A stretch of DNA of 45,019 nt. Source: Mediannikoviicoccus sp037890055. GTDB taxonomy: Bacteria; Bacillota; Clostridia; Tissierellales; Peptoniphilaceae. Below, piece by piece: positions 8,441 to 16,803 of the stretch (its first letter is position 1; the number at the start of each line of letters is the position of its first letter). Below the pieces are notes generated by a model. The model had not been told where the DNA came from and made no database searches. It worked only from the letters and a program-made list of their open reading frames with translations. The translations under genes and the position numbers were made by a program. Location of the stretch: assembly GCA_037890055.1 (NCBI GenBank), contig JBBKBD010000015.1; one strand, written 5' to 3'.

Positions 8441-8851
8441 ATGGACAAAGAATATTATTTATTTGTAGAAGGAAAGAAAGTAGTTGTTAGCAAGGAAGTG
8501 TACCTTGCTTATCATAGTGAATTGAATAAAGAGAAATATCAAACGAGAAGAGACAGGTTAAATAACTGTTTCTTTTTTTGTTCCTATGATCATGATGGAA
8601 ATTTTGAAGAAAATTTAGAAGATCTGGAATTTGATATTGAAAAAATTATCGAAACAAAGGAAATGATTGAAGAAGTAAGAAGAGCTATTTCAAAACTCAA
8701 CCTTGCTGAAAGGGATTTGATAGAAAGTCTTTTTTATAAAGAAGAAACAATTAGAGAAGTAGCTGCTAAACTGAATATTTCTCATCCAGCCGTTATTAAA
8801 AGGCGTAATAAGGTTTTAGAAAAACTAAAGGAAATGTTGGAAAACTTTTAG
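8441..8851 (+). CDS. Sigma-70-like factor of integrative elements
   Basis: A 136-residue protein resembling the small sigma-like regulators of Tn916-type elements. The C-terminal third carries a region-4 helix-turn-helix: LNLAERDLIESLFYKEETIREVAAKLNI then SHPAVIKRRNKVLEKLKEML. The N-terminal part is a short strand-rich segment followed by an acidic linker, with no region 2, so it probably acts as a transcription activator rather than a full sigma factor. It is preceded by a hairpin that hides its ribosome binding site and followed by a strong terminator. Its place between repressor and recombinase matches the regulatory module of other Firmicutes elements. Confidence 0.85.
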   Translation: MDKEYYLFVEGKKVVVSKEVYLAYHSELNKEKYQTRRDRLNNCFFFCSYDHDGNFEENLEDLEFDIEKIIETKEMIEEVRRAISKLNLAERDLIESLFYKEETIREVAAKLNISHPAVIKRRNKVLEKLKEMLENF

Positions 8852-8868
8852 ATGACAGTTGCCAAGAG

Positions 8869-8915
8869 GGTCTAATTTTCACTGTTACTTATACAGTGGG
8901 AATTGGACCTTTTTA
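8869..8915 (+). terminator. Terminator after the sigma-like gene
   Basis: GGTCTAATTTTCACTG (8869-8884) pairs with CAGTGGGAATTGGACC (8894-8909) through a 16-bp stem containing G-T pairs, followed by five T at 8910-8914. Confidence 0.8.
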
Positions 8916-9388
8916 TATACCAAAATTTATTTTTAAAAATTGGTTACCAATAAAGACTTCTTTTCACTGTTAAGTATAAGAGGGTAATTTTAAACAAGTT
9001 TGTTTCATCAAGATAAGTATTTTCTGATGGTCAAATTTAAAAAAGATTAATAACTCTCGATAAATTTTGAACCTTAACAACTGAATAGACCAAGACAAGA
9101 CGTTAATCATTTTTGGAGCGTAATAACCTATCCGCCAAGATCTTTCTGCTGAATAATTCGGCAAAACAAGTACTGCTAAGCTAAAAGCAAGGGAAGAAGA
9201 AAGGGAGCGATAAGTAAGAGTTTGAATATAGGGAGGGATACCCTATTCGCTATGAAGAAAATGAGGATAATGATACTTCTAAGGTTGAAGCCGGCTCATC
9301 CTGAACAGAGGCGGAGGTGAGATTCCTATGTTGCTAATCCAAAGCACTTGTTAATGTCAAAAAACTTAAATTTACATAGGAGGTTATT
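8916..9388. other. Gene-free leader with possible RNA structure
   Basis: No intact gene is seen here. The segment holds a boxA-like stretch (GAACCTTAACAACTGAATAG, near 9068-9087) similar to antitermination boxes before rRNA genes, a hairpin with ATAGGG (9228-9233) and CCCTAT (9241-9246) nested inside AGCGA (9206-9210) and TCGCT (9247-9251), and a short frame remnant reading YEENEDNDTSKVEAGSS that ends near 9302. The remnant suggests a decayed gene; the boxA-like site and hairpins suggest a structured leader. It lies between the sigma-like gene terminator and the small protein that precedes the recombinase. Confidence 0.4.
9324..9381 (+). promoter_or_regulatory. Complementary pair masking the next ribosome binding site
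   Basis: TCCTATG at 9324-9330 is complementary to CATAGGA at 9375-9381, which overlaps the AGGAGG of the 45-aa gene. The loop is 44 bases, so the fold is weaker than the one before the sigma-like gene, but the layout is the same. Confidence 0.4.
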
Positions 9389-9526
9389 ATGAAAGCAATA
9401 AAGATTTATAGCATGAGAGTTGCTATGCTCTGTAGACTTTATGAACTCAATTTAATAAATGATAAGGAATATACAAAAATTAAAAATAGAATAGAAAATG
9501 ATTATAAGAAGGTAGATAGAAAGTAG
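9389..9526 (+). CDS. 45-residue basic protein preceding the recombinase
   Basis: The ATG follows AGGAGG by 5 bases and opens a 45-codon frame (MKAIKIYSMRVAMLCRLYEL at the start). The tail, NLINDKEYTKIKNRIENDYKK, has the pattern of a SHOCT-type oligomerisation helix: a Leu-Ile-(Asn/Thr)-(Asp/Glu)-Glu-Tyr turn followed by a Lys-rich helix. Small proteins at this position in serine-recombinase elements may help excision, as Xis does with tyrosine recombinases, but that role is inference. The recombinase start lies 55 bases downstream, so the two may be co-transcribed. Confidence 0.65.
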   Translation: MKAIKIYSMRVAMLCRLYELNLINDKEYTKIKNRIENDYKKVDRK

Positions 9527-9550
9527 TTAATCTTGTGATATAATAACACT

Positions 9551-9568
9551 GTAGAAAGATACAAAATG
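9551..9568. repeat. Left arm of an inverted repeat around the recombinase gene
   Basis: GTAGAAAGATACAAAATG here is the reverse complement, bar one deleted base, of CATTTTGTACTTTCTAC at 11515-11531. Together the arms bracket the recombinase gene exactly. Confidence 0.6.
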
Positions 9569-9581
9569 GGAAGGAGGTAAA

Positions 9582-11489
9582 ATGAATACTAAAGTAAAAG
9601 TAATAAAAGCTTCAAATACTGGAGCAAGAAATAGAAATTCAATACATTTAGATTTAAAACGTGTTGCAGCATATTGTAGAGTAAGTACAGATAGCAAAGA
9701 CCAACTTGAATCATATAAATCGCAAGTTGATTATTATACAAATCTAATAAAAAATAATAAGAGTTGGACTTTGGCTGGTATATACGCAGATGAAGCAACC
9801 ACAGGAACAACTGCAACTAAAAGAGCTGATTTTATAAGACTAATAAGTGATTGTCAAAATGGAGATATAGACATGATAATTACTAAATCTATATCAAGAT
9901 TTGCAAGAAACACATTAGATACCTTAAAGTATGTAAGACTTCTAAAAGAAAACAATGTTGGCGTAGTATTTGAAGAAGAAAACATAGATACTTTGACTAT
10001 GGATGGAGAGCTATTACTAACAATATTAAGTTCCGTAGCTCAACAAGAAGTAGAAAATACCTCAGCCCATGTAAAAAAAGGACTGAAAATGAAAATGGAA
10101 AAAGGGGAGCTAATTGGTTTTCAAGGTTGTCTTGGATACGACTATGACCCTACAACAAAAAGTATCTCTATAAATGAAGAAGAAGCCAAAATAGTCAGAT
10201 ACATCTTTAAAAGATATTTAGAGGGCAATGGTGGCTCGGTCATTGGCAGGGAACTAGAAGAGCAAGGATATCTCACCCCGAGAGGTAAAACAAAATGGTC
10301 TGATACTACAGTGTTAGGAATAATTAAAAATGAAAAGTATATTGGAGATATACTAATGGGAAAGACCTTCACAGTTGATCCCATAACAAAAAGAAGACTA
10401 GCAAACTTTGGTGAATCTGATAAATATCATATTGAAAATCATCACGAGCCAATTATATCAAGAGAAGACTTTGAAAAGGCACAGGAGATTAGACTCAGGA
10501 GAGCACAGAATAGAAACACCATTGCTAACAAGGATAGGAAGAGAGAAAAACTATCAAGACAATACGCTTTTTCAAGTATGCTGGAATGTGGATTTTGTGG
10601 TGAAATACTTTCAAGAAGAACATGGCACACTAGTTCAATTTATAAAAAAATTAACTGGCAATGTGTAAAGTCAACAAAAAAAGGTAAAAAATATTGCCCT
10701 CATTCAAAAGGAATACAAGAAGCAGCAATAGAAAAAGCATTTGTTGAAAGCTATAGGCAATTATGCCATGCAGATTCAACAGTAATAGATGATTTTTTAA
10801 AAATTGTAGAAGAAGAAATAAATGATAATACTTTAGTCAAAGATTTGAAAAAGTTAGAAAACCAATTAAACAGAATCATTAGTCAAGAAAGAAAGTTAGT
10901 TGATCTTCATTTGGAAGATAGTATAGACGAAGAAGTTTATGCTAAAAAGTATAAAAAACTTACAAAACAAAAAGAAGAATTACTTGATGAAAAGAAAACC
11001 CTAGAGCTAACTATCAAAGATGAAAACTCTATTAAAGAAAGACTAAAGCAATTTAAAAAGGTCTTAGAAAACAAAGAAATTATAGAGGAATTTAACAGAA
11101 CAGTATTTGAAAGCATAGTTGATAAAGTCGTAGTGGGTAGAATTGATAAAGATGGAACAGTTCATCCTTATGACTTAACATTCTATTTCAAAACAGGAGT
11201 TAAAGATAGTCAAGATTCTAATAACTTTAAAGATAAAAGAAAAAATGCCAAAGACAATGACATTAATAAATTGTGTTCCTACAAGAATAACGAGGATAAA
11301 AAATTATGTTCCCAATCAAAAGACAACGCATGTGGAGACTATAGCGTTGATACAAAAGATGTAAATATAGAAATCCAGCATTTTAAGCAGTTTTATAAGC
11401 GTTTTGTCTTTGATAAAGATGAAGAAGGATACGTCAAAAAGACCCAAAAAAACTACATGTACGTAAGAGTTGTTTTGCAACTGGTATGA
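9582..11489 (+). CDS. Large serine recombinase (integrase of the element)
   Basis: A 635-residue large serine recombinase. The resolvase domain opens at RVAAYCRVSTD with the nucleophile at Ser35 and continues through ITKSISRFARNTLD (Arg residues of the active site). The recombinase domain follows (GCLGYDY ... GSVIGRELEEQGYLTPRG), then a zinc ribbon with CGFCG near residue 337 and CVKS...KKYC, then a coiled coil from about residue 420 to 520. Residues past about 555 are a low-complexity Lys/Asn/Asp-rich tail. AAGGAGG precedes the ATG. It probably integrates and excises the element by single-strand-free serine exchange at short att sites. Its 3' end is repeated at 18109-18323. Confidence 0.95.
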   Translation: MNTKVKVIKASNTGARNRNSIHLDLKRVAAYCRVSTDSKDQLESYKSQVDYYTNLIKNNKSWTLAGIYADEATTGTTATKRADFIRLISDCQNGDIDMIITKSISRFARNTLDTLKYVRLLKENNVGVVFEEENIDTLTMDGELLLTILSSVAQQEVENTSAHVKKGLKMKMEKGELIGFQGCLGYDYDPTTKSISINEEEAKIVRYIFKRYLEGNGGSVIGRELEEQGYLTPRGKTKWSDTTVLGIIKNEKYIGDILMGKTFTVDPITKRRLANFGESDKYHIENHHEPIISREDFEKAQEIRLRRAQNRNTIANKDRKREKLSRQYAFSSMLECGFCGEILSRRTWHTSSIYKKINWQCVKSTKKGKKYCPHSKGIQEAAIEKAFVESYRQLCHADSTVIDDFLKIVEEEINDNTLVKDLKKLENQLNRIISQERKLVDLHLEDSIDEEVYAKKYKKLTKQKEELLDEKKTLELTIKDENSIKERLKQFKKVLENKEIIEEFNRTVFESIVDKVVVGRIDKDGTVHPYDLTFYFKTGVKDSQDSNNFKDKRKNAKDNDINKLCSYKNNEDKKLCSQSKDNACGDYSVDTKDVNIEIQHFKQFYKRFVFDKDEEGYVKKTQKNYMYVRVVLQLV

Positions 11490-11514
11490 GGAAACACAAA
11501 AAATATAATTAACT

Positions 11515-11531
11515 CATTTTGTACTTTCTAC
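11515..11531. repeat. Right arm of the inverted repeat around the recombinase gene
   Basis: CATTTTGTACTTTCTAC, the partner of 9551-9568, lies 26 bases after the recombinase stop and just before its terminator. It is a candidate piece of an attachment site or regulatory site. Confidence 0.55.
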
Positions 11532-11533
11532 AA

Positions 11534-11560
11534 GAGTAGCTTAAAAGGCTGCTCTTTTTT
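11534..11560 (+). terminator. Terminator of the recombinase gene
   Basis: GAGTAGC and GCTGCTC form a 7-bp stem (one G-T pair), loop TTAAAAG, followed by six T. Confidence 0.8.
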
Positions 11561-11620
11561 ATTGAAGGGAGTAAGGATTCGTTACATTCTTTTCAAAATA
11601 TGAAATATTCACAAGCCAGC

Positions 11621-11656
11621 TTTACATATTCGCTTTTATAACATATAATAAAAGCG
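11621..11656 (+). promoter_or_regulatory. abiE promoter with overlapping operator
   Basis: TTTACA (11621-11626) and TATAAT (11644-11649) are 17 bases apart. An inverted repeat, CGCTTTTAT (11631-11639) and ATAAAAGCG (11648-11656), covers the spacer and -10 box. AbiEi antitoxins are known to bind inverted repeats at their own promoter, so this is the likely autoregulatory operator. Confidence 0.7.
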
Positions 11657-11676
11657 TAAACGAGAGGAGGCGGACT

Positions 11677-12261
11677 ATGGATACACTTAAAAATTATATA
11701 CAAGAAAATTTAGTAATCACCAACAAAGAAGTAGAAGAACTTGGATATACTAGGCATAATCTATCAGAATTAACCAAAATCGGACAATTAGAAAGATTAA
11801 GACCAGGACTGTATCAATTAAAAGGAAAAGTAATAGACGATTTTGTTTTAATATCATCCAATAGTAATCGAATTATATTTTCTCATCAAACAGCCCTATA
11901 CCTCTACGACCTATCAGATAGGACTCCAAATGTATTCCATATATCTGTACCCCAAGGCTACAATGCCAGCCATATCAAAAAGAGGTACGAAGATCTACAA
12001 GTTCACTATGTAAAAAAAGACTTATATGAAATTGGAAAGACAGAAATAAAATCACCCCAAGGCAATGTTATACCAGTTTACGATATAGATCGAACAATTT
12101 GCGACATAATAATAGACAGAGAAAGAATAGATAAGCAAATTTTTACAGAAGCCATAAAAAGATACTTTAAATCACAAAATAAAAATCTAAGGCGGCTCAT
12201 AAAATACAGTAGACTATTTAAAATAGAAGATGAAATTAGAAAATATATAGAGGTATTATAA
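11677..12261 (+). CDS. abiEi: AbiEi-family antitoxin (type IV toxin-antitoxin)
   Basis: A 194-residue AbiEi-type antitoxin and autorepressor. The N-terminal winged helix (ITNKEVEELGYTRHNLSELTKIGQLERLRPGLY, given here as its known pattern across residues 14-48) is followed by the C-terminal domain with FSHQTALYLYDLSDRTP and YDIDRTICDIIIDRERID, both usual for the family. GAGGAGGCG precedes the ATG. The stop overlaps the start of abiEii by one base, so the two are coupled. It should neutralise the nucleotidyltransferase toxin without direct binding. Intact, although its toxin gene is broken. Confidence 0.92.
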   Translation: MDTLKNYIQENLVITNKEVEELGYTRHNLSELTKIGQLERLRPGLYQLKGKVIDDFVLISSNSNRIIFSHQTALYLYDLSDRTPNVFHISVPQGYNASHIKKRYEDLQVHYVKKDLYEIGKTEIKSPQGNVIPVYDIDRTICDIIIDRERIDKQIFTEAIKRYFKSQNKNLRRLIKYSRLFKIEDEIRKYIEVL

Positions 12262-13103
12262 TGATTAATATCGAGAGTATAAAGGGCAAGATAAGAAGTC
12301 TTGCAGAGAAGAAAAATCTAAAGTCGCAAGAAGTTCTGCAAATATATTTTTTTGAAAGATTTTTAGAAAGGCTATCTAAATCAAAGTACAAAAATAATTT
12401 TGTAATAAAGGGAGGATTCCTTATATCATCTTTAATCGGGATTGAAAATAGAACAACTATGGACATGGACACAACCATAAAAGGCATAGTCCTAAAAGAA
12501 GAGAAAATAAAAGAAATCGTAGAAGAGATTATAGATATCAATGTAGAAGATGGAATAAAATTTGAAATAAAAGACATCTCTTATATTAGAGAAGAGGATG
12601 AGTACGAGAACTTTAGAATTTCATTAATAGCAAATGTTGGAAAGACCAAAAACCCTATGAAACTAGACCTAGCAACAGGAGATGCAATAACACCAAAAGA
12701 AATAGAATACACCTATCCATGTATCTTTAGCAAAGAAGATATAAAAATAATGGTATATCCATTAGAAACAATTGTAGCTGAAAAATATGAAACCATAATC
12801 TGAAGAAATATAACAACAACACGAATGAGAGACTTCTATGACCTGTATACCCTCTACAAATTAAAAAAAGATGAGATAGATTATAAAATTTTAAAAGAAG
12901 CAATAGAAAGAACCTCAAACAAAAGAGGAAGTGATGAGATAATGCAAGACTATGGGGAAATAATCGAGGATATAACAGAAGATTCATACCTGAGATCCTT
13001 GTGGGAAGTATATCTCAGTGAAAATAAGTATATTGGAGATCTGAACTTTGATAAGGTTGTTGGTGTGGTTACAATTTTATCAAATAGAATTAACGAGATG
13101 TAA
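12261..13103 (+). pseudogene. abiEii: AbiEii-family nucleotidyltransferase toxin split by a TGA
   Basis: The frame encodes an AbiEii-type toxin, a nucleotidyltransferase that arrests growth by modifying tRNA or another RNA acceptor. Motif I is VIKGGFLIS near residue 50 and the metal-binding DxD is in TMDMDTT near residue 70; PLETIVAEKYET follows near residue 172. At 12801-12803 the frame meets TGA and then continues without shift as RNITTTRMRDFYDLY to a stop at 13103. Family proteins have an Arg at this point, so a single substitution probably made the stop. The MRDFYDLY part is the conserved C-terminal core, so the truncated product should be inactive. Nearly full length otherwise (280 codons). 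Confidence 0.85.
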
Positions 13104-13799
13104 ATTATAGAGGACAGGAGAGAAATAAAGTTGTTTTATTAGAAGAGTTTATGGTTGGTGAAGAAATAAGCGTTGAAAGCGTGTCTTTTCAGGGTAAAAC
13201 AACAATTATAGGTGTGACAGATAAATCTTTAACAGGAACACCTTATTTTATAGAAACAGGTCATATGTTTCCGGCAATAATAGGAAATGACCAATACTTG
13301 CCTCTTATTGATTATGTGAAGAGTGTTTTGGAAGCAGTAGGATTTGATAATGGAGTTGCACATACTGAGGTAAAATTAACTAAAGATGGTCCTCGTATAG
13401 TTGAGATTAATCCTAGAACTCCAGGTGGATATATTGTTGAATTGATAGAGTATGTTACAGGAATACGGCTGTTAAAGGTATTTTTAGATCTCGCACTTGG
13501 TGTTTCCCCCTGTTTTAGAAAAGAAAACAACCGATATTAAAAGTGCTGCTGTGATGTTTCTTGTTCCTCCGCATGAGGGTGTTATTGAGGAGATTAGAGG
13601 TTTAGAGTTGCTCAATGCGGATGAAAATATCGTGAGGTATAGTATCCAAGATTGTAAAGATAAGGAAATTGGAGCATCTGTAGATAATGATTGTTATTTA
13701 GGGCACATTATAACAAAGGATACCGTTGGACAACAGGCTCGTAAATATGTTGAAAATGCGATTAAAAATATTGAGTTAGTATATAAAACCAGTAAATAA
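13103..13799 (+). pseudogene. ATP-grasp ligase fragment, 5' truncated and frameshifted
   Basis: Homology to the next gene begins exactly at the end of abiEii: NYRGQERN here aligns with NWRDQKRN in the intact paralogue, so roughly the first 190 residues are missing. LLEEFMVGEEISVES, the HTEVKLTKDGPRIVEINPR metal and ATP site, and the C-terminal lobe are preserved. A run of five C at about 13507-13511 shifts the frame after LALGVSP; removing one C restores VLEKKTTD. A gene of about 410 codons was cut by the abiE boundary and later frameshifted. It is related to, but clearly diverged from, the downstream copy, so both were once distinct ligases rather than a recent duplication. Confidence 0.85.
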
Positions 13800-13816
13800 A
13801 AAATAAGGAGGATATA

Positions 13817-15058
13817 ATGGCACATTTGTTAATGGTTGAGAGTTTTTTAGAAGGGAATGCCAAAATACTCCCTAATTTATTGAAGAAACTTGGACACTCA
13901 TACACATTTGTTACAAGAAATAAAAACATTTATCCGAAGGATGAAGAATTAAATGATCATAATGTCATTAAGTGTGCTGATTCAATAATAGAAACGGATA
14001 CTAATAGCATTAAAGAAATTTTAAACGCTATTAGAAATCAAAAATTTGATGGTATAATCACTACATGTGATTACTATATTGAGACAGTGCAGAAACTTTC
14101 TGAACAGTTGAATATTCCTTGTCCTTTTCCGAGGAAAGTTGATAATGTTAGATATAAACATAATTTGAGGAAAATATTGGATGAGGCAAAACTCTGGAAT
14201 CCTAAATATGAAATAGCATGCAACTGGAACGAGGTTTTAGATGCTTCGAGAAAAATAGGCTTTCCTTTAGTTTTAAAGCCTGTTGATTTATCTTCGAGTG
14301 CATATGTTCGTCTTATTAGAAATGCAGAAGAACTGAGAGATGCTTTTGATTTATTGGAATCGTTTCCAATAAATTGGAGAGATCAAAAGAGAAATTGTAT
14401 TTATCTCTTGGAAGAATATATGGTTGGAGATGAAATTAGTGTAGAAGCTATAACTTTTCAAGGAAATACTGAAATTATTGGTATTACAGAGAAATCTTTA
14501 ACAGGGGAACCTTATTTTATTGAGAATGGACATATGTTTCCTGCTGATTTAACGGAGAAACGAAAAAAAGAAATTTCCGAATATGTAGTGAAAGCTTTAC
14601 ATGCAGCAGAGTATGATCATGGCATTAGTCACACTGAAGTAAAACTCACAAAAGATGGTCCACGCATAATTGAAATTAATCCTAGAGTTGCAGGAGATTA
14701 CATTGCAGAACTAATTAATTTAGTGTGTGGTGTAGAAATTTTACGTGCATTTATAGATTTGTCATTAGGAGAAAAACCTATTTTCTCTCTAAAAAAAACA
14801 GATAAAGTAAGTACAAGTATTATGTTTTTAACACCAAAACAGGGAGGACGAATTTTAAAAATAGAAGGAAAAGACGTATTGAAAACAAATCCCAATGTAG
14901 TTTTTTATCAAATTGCAGATTGTGATGGGATGTGGATGGAAACTCCTGTTGATAATGTAGGAAGGTTAGGAAGAATTATTGTTAAAGATGTACAGGGATA
15001 CAATGCAATGAAATTTGCGAGAGAGTTGATGAGTCAATTAGAAGTTAAATTCGAGTAA
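13817..15058 (+). CDS. ATP-grasp carboxylate-amine ligase
   Basis: A complete 413-residue ATP-grasp enzyme. The N-lobe (MAHLLMVESFLEGNA) leads to GFPLVLKPVDLSSS, the ATP-binding lysine loop near residue 155, then YLLEEYMVGDEISVEA and HTEVKLTKDGPRIIEINPR, whose E-x-N coordinates magnesium near residue 285. This is the fold of ligases such as BacD that join amino acids or other carboxylates to amines through an acyl phosphate. The substrate cannot be read from sequence. AAGGAGG precedes the ATG. It follows a broken paralogue by 17 bases and precedes a MATE exporter, which suggests that a small peptide-like product is made and exported. Confidence 0.88.
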   Translation: MAHLLMVESFLEGNAKILPNLLKKLGHSYTFVTRNKNIYPKDEELNDHNVIKCADSIIETDTNSIKEILNAIRNQKFDGIITTCDYYIETVQKLSEQLNIPCPFPRKVDNVRYKHNLRKILDEAKLWNPKYEIACNWNEVLDASRKIGFPLVLKPVDLSSSAYVRLIRNAEELRDAFDLLESFPINWRDQKRNCIYLLEEYMVGDEISVEAITFQGNTEIIGITEKSLTGEPYFIENGHMFPADLTEKRKKEISEYVVKALHAAEYDHGISHTEVKLTKDGPRIIEINPRVAGDYIAELINLVCGVEILRAFIDLSLGEKPIFSLKKTDKVSTSIMFLTPKQGGRILKIEGKDVLKTNPNVVFYQIADCDGMWMETPVDNVGRLGRIIVKDVQGYNAMKFARELMSQLEVKFE

Positions 15059-15217
15059 GTCAAATTTGTGTTGATGCTATTCCCTTTTAAATTATCATAT
15101 CATATAACTATATTCTGCAACTTATCAAATGTTTTAGGTTGGTTATATCATTTTTGAGAGATATTTAAATTGGATAATAGTATTAACTTCAAAAAATAAA
15201 ATGGAGTAGTGTAGTTT

Positions 15218-16581
15218 ATGGATACAAAAAAAATTTGCAAAAATATAATTTGACGGACGGAAAAGCCTGGAAAATCATGTTGCAATTTGCAATGCCGATT
15301 TTTTTGGGAACTTTGTTTCAGTCGCTCTATACGACCGCAGATGCAATTATTATCGGAAGATTTGCCGGAAAAGAAGCATTAGCTGCCATAGAATCTGTAT
15401 TCACATTAACGAAGATGCCGATCAATTTTTTTTCCGGACTTGCATCAGGTGCAACGATCATTATTTCTCAATATTATGGTGCAAAAAAAAATAAAGAGGT
15501 GTCTGATGCAAGTCATAATGCTATGTTGTTTGCTTTTGTCGGAGGGGCAGTATTGACTGTAATCGGCTGCATTTTGTCACCGTTTGCTTTAAAAACCATT
15601 CGTGTTCCAAACGAAATTGTAAACGATGCTCAGTGGTACATCCTTATTTATTTTTCGGGGATGGTTGTATCTATGCTCTACAATGTTGGGGCGGGTATAT
15701 TGCGAGCACTTGGGAATTCTAAAACGCCTTTTTATTTTTTAATTGCAGCTAACTTTTTTAATGTAATTTTGGATTTGATTTTTGTAGCATTTCTTCAATT
15801 AGGCGTCGTTGGAGCAGCTATCGCTACTGTTGTGTCTCAATGTCTAAGTGCTGTTCTAGTTATAGTATCTTTGACAAAAACGAAACTGCCTTGCAAAATA
15901 AGCTTTAAGAATCTAAGATTTCATAAAACACATGTATTAGAAATCTTTAAGTTGGGCTTACCTATTGGGACACAATCTGCTTTGTATCCTCTTTCCAACA
16001 CCATAGTTCAAACCAGCATAAATGATATAGGAGTTGACAGCATTGCTGCTTGGGCGGTTTGTGGGAAATTGGATTTTCTTATATGGGCCATATCCGATGC
16101 TTTCTGTGTTTCGGTATCGACTTTTGTCGCTCAAAATTATGGCGCACAAAAGTACGAACGAGCAAGAAGTGGTGTACGAGTGGGGTTAATTATGGCATTG
16201 ACGTCAATAGCGGTAGTGAGTTGTATTTTATATTTCTGTAGTGGAGTTTTTGCACAATTTCTTATTGATGATGAAAATGTGATTTTGATTACTTCTCAAA
16301 TTATACACTTCATTGCTCCATTATATCTTATTTATGTGTTTTGTGATGTCTTGCCTGGAGCGATACGAGGAATAGGAGATACTTTCAGATCTATGCTCAT
16401 AACTCTTTTAGGAACCTGTGTTTCAAGAGTTTTGTGGGTGTTGTTTATTGTTCCGCTTAATCCTACTCTTATAACGGTATTATCGTGTTACCCCGTATCA
16501 TGGGGAATAACAGCATTTATATATGTAGTATATTATGTAAGAATTTTTTCAAGGTTAGGCAATCAGCCTAAAAGTATTTAA
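15218..16581 (+). CDS. MATE-family efflux transporter with a doubtful start
   Basis: A 12-helix MATE transporter with the usual start LQKYNLTDGKAWKIML, FAMPIFLGTLFQSLYTTADAIIIGRF near helix 1 and matching repeats in the second half. MATE proteins export drugs or metabolites using sodium or proton gradients. The only strong start, ATG at 15218, is out of frame: after eight A at 15226-15233 it reads to a stop, while adding one A would give MDTKKNLQKYNLTD. The in-frame alternative is a TTG at 15235 with no Shine-Dalgarno. The gene is therefore either frameshifted in an A tract, read by slippage, or poorly initiated. Base composition is more GC-balanced than its neighbours. It sits 159 bases after the ATP-grasp gene. 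Confidence 0.8.
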
Positions 16582-16716
16582 ATGAAGTGCAGCATTTACT
16601 ATATATAGAAAGCAGGTGTTATAAAATGTTGTATACACAATAAATTTATTTTGTAGATTAAGATGTTTTTTAAAATGTATAAGTTCTTGTATTTATAAAA
16701 AAAATTAGAATCAAAG

Positions 16717-16757
16717 AAGAGGATTCGTCATGTCCAAATGCCGAGATCCTCTTTTTC
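16717..16757 (+). terminator. Terminator between MATE gene and IS
   Basis: AAGAGGAT (16717-16724) pairs with ATCCTCTT (16746-16753), followed by a T run. It ends two bases before the left inverted repeat of the insertion sequence. Confidence 0.65.
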
Positions 16758-16759
16758 TT

Positions 16760-16782
16760 GGCTATTTGTCAAATGTTGGGGT
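16760..16782 (+). repeat. Left inverted repeat of the ISL3 element
   Basis: GGCTATTTGTC followed by AAATGTTGGGGT. It matches the right repeat at 16 of 23 positions, including the last 12. Confidence 0.8.
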
Positions 16783-16803
16783 GAGATCTATTCTCGCCCC
16801 TTC

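Noticed and set aside
8970..9164. Minus-strand frame of 64 residues (PNYSAERSWRIGYYAP at its start)
   Set aside because: It needs a TTG start with no Shine-Dalgarno, lies in the gene-free leader, and has no partner genes on that strand. The protein-like look may come from structured RNA or a decayed gene, so I did not call it.
9252..9320. Short plus-strand frame starting MKKMRIMILL
   Set aside because: Twenty-two codons, no Shine-Dalgarno, and another frame across the same bases looks more protein-like. Not supportable.
12801..12803. TGA in abiEii read as a sense codon by genetic recoding
   Set aside because: TGA ends intact genes in the window such as mcrB, the adhesin gene and ricT, so it is a normal stop here; no SECIS-like hairpin was seen.
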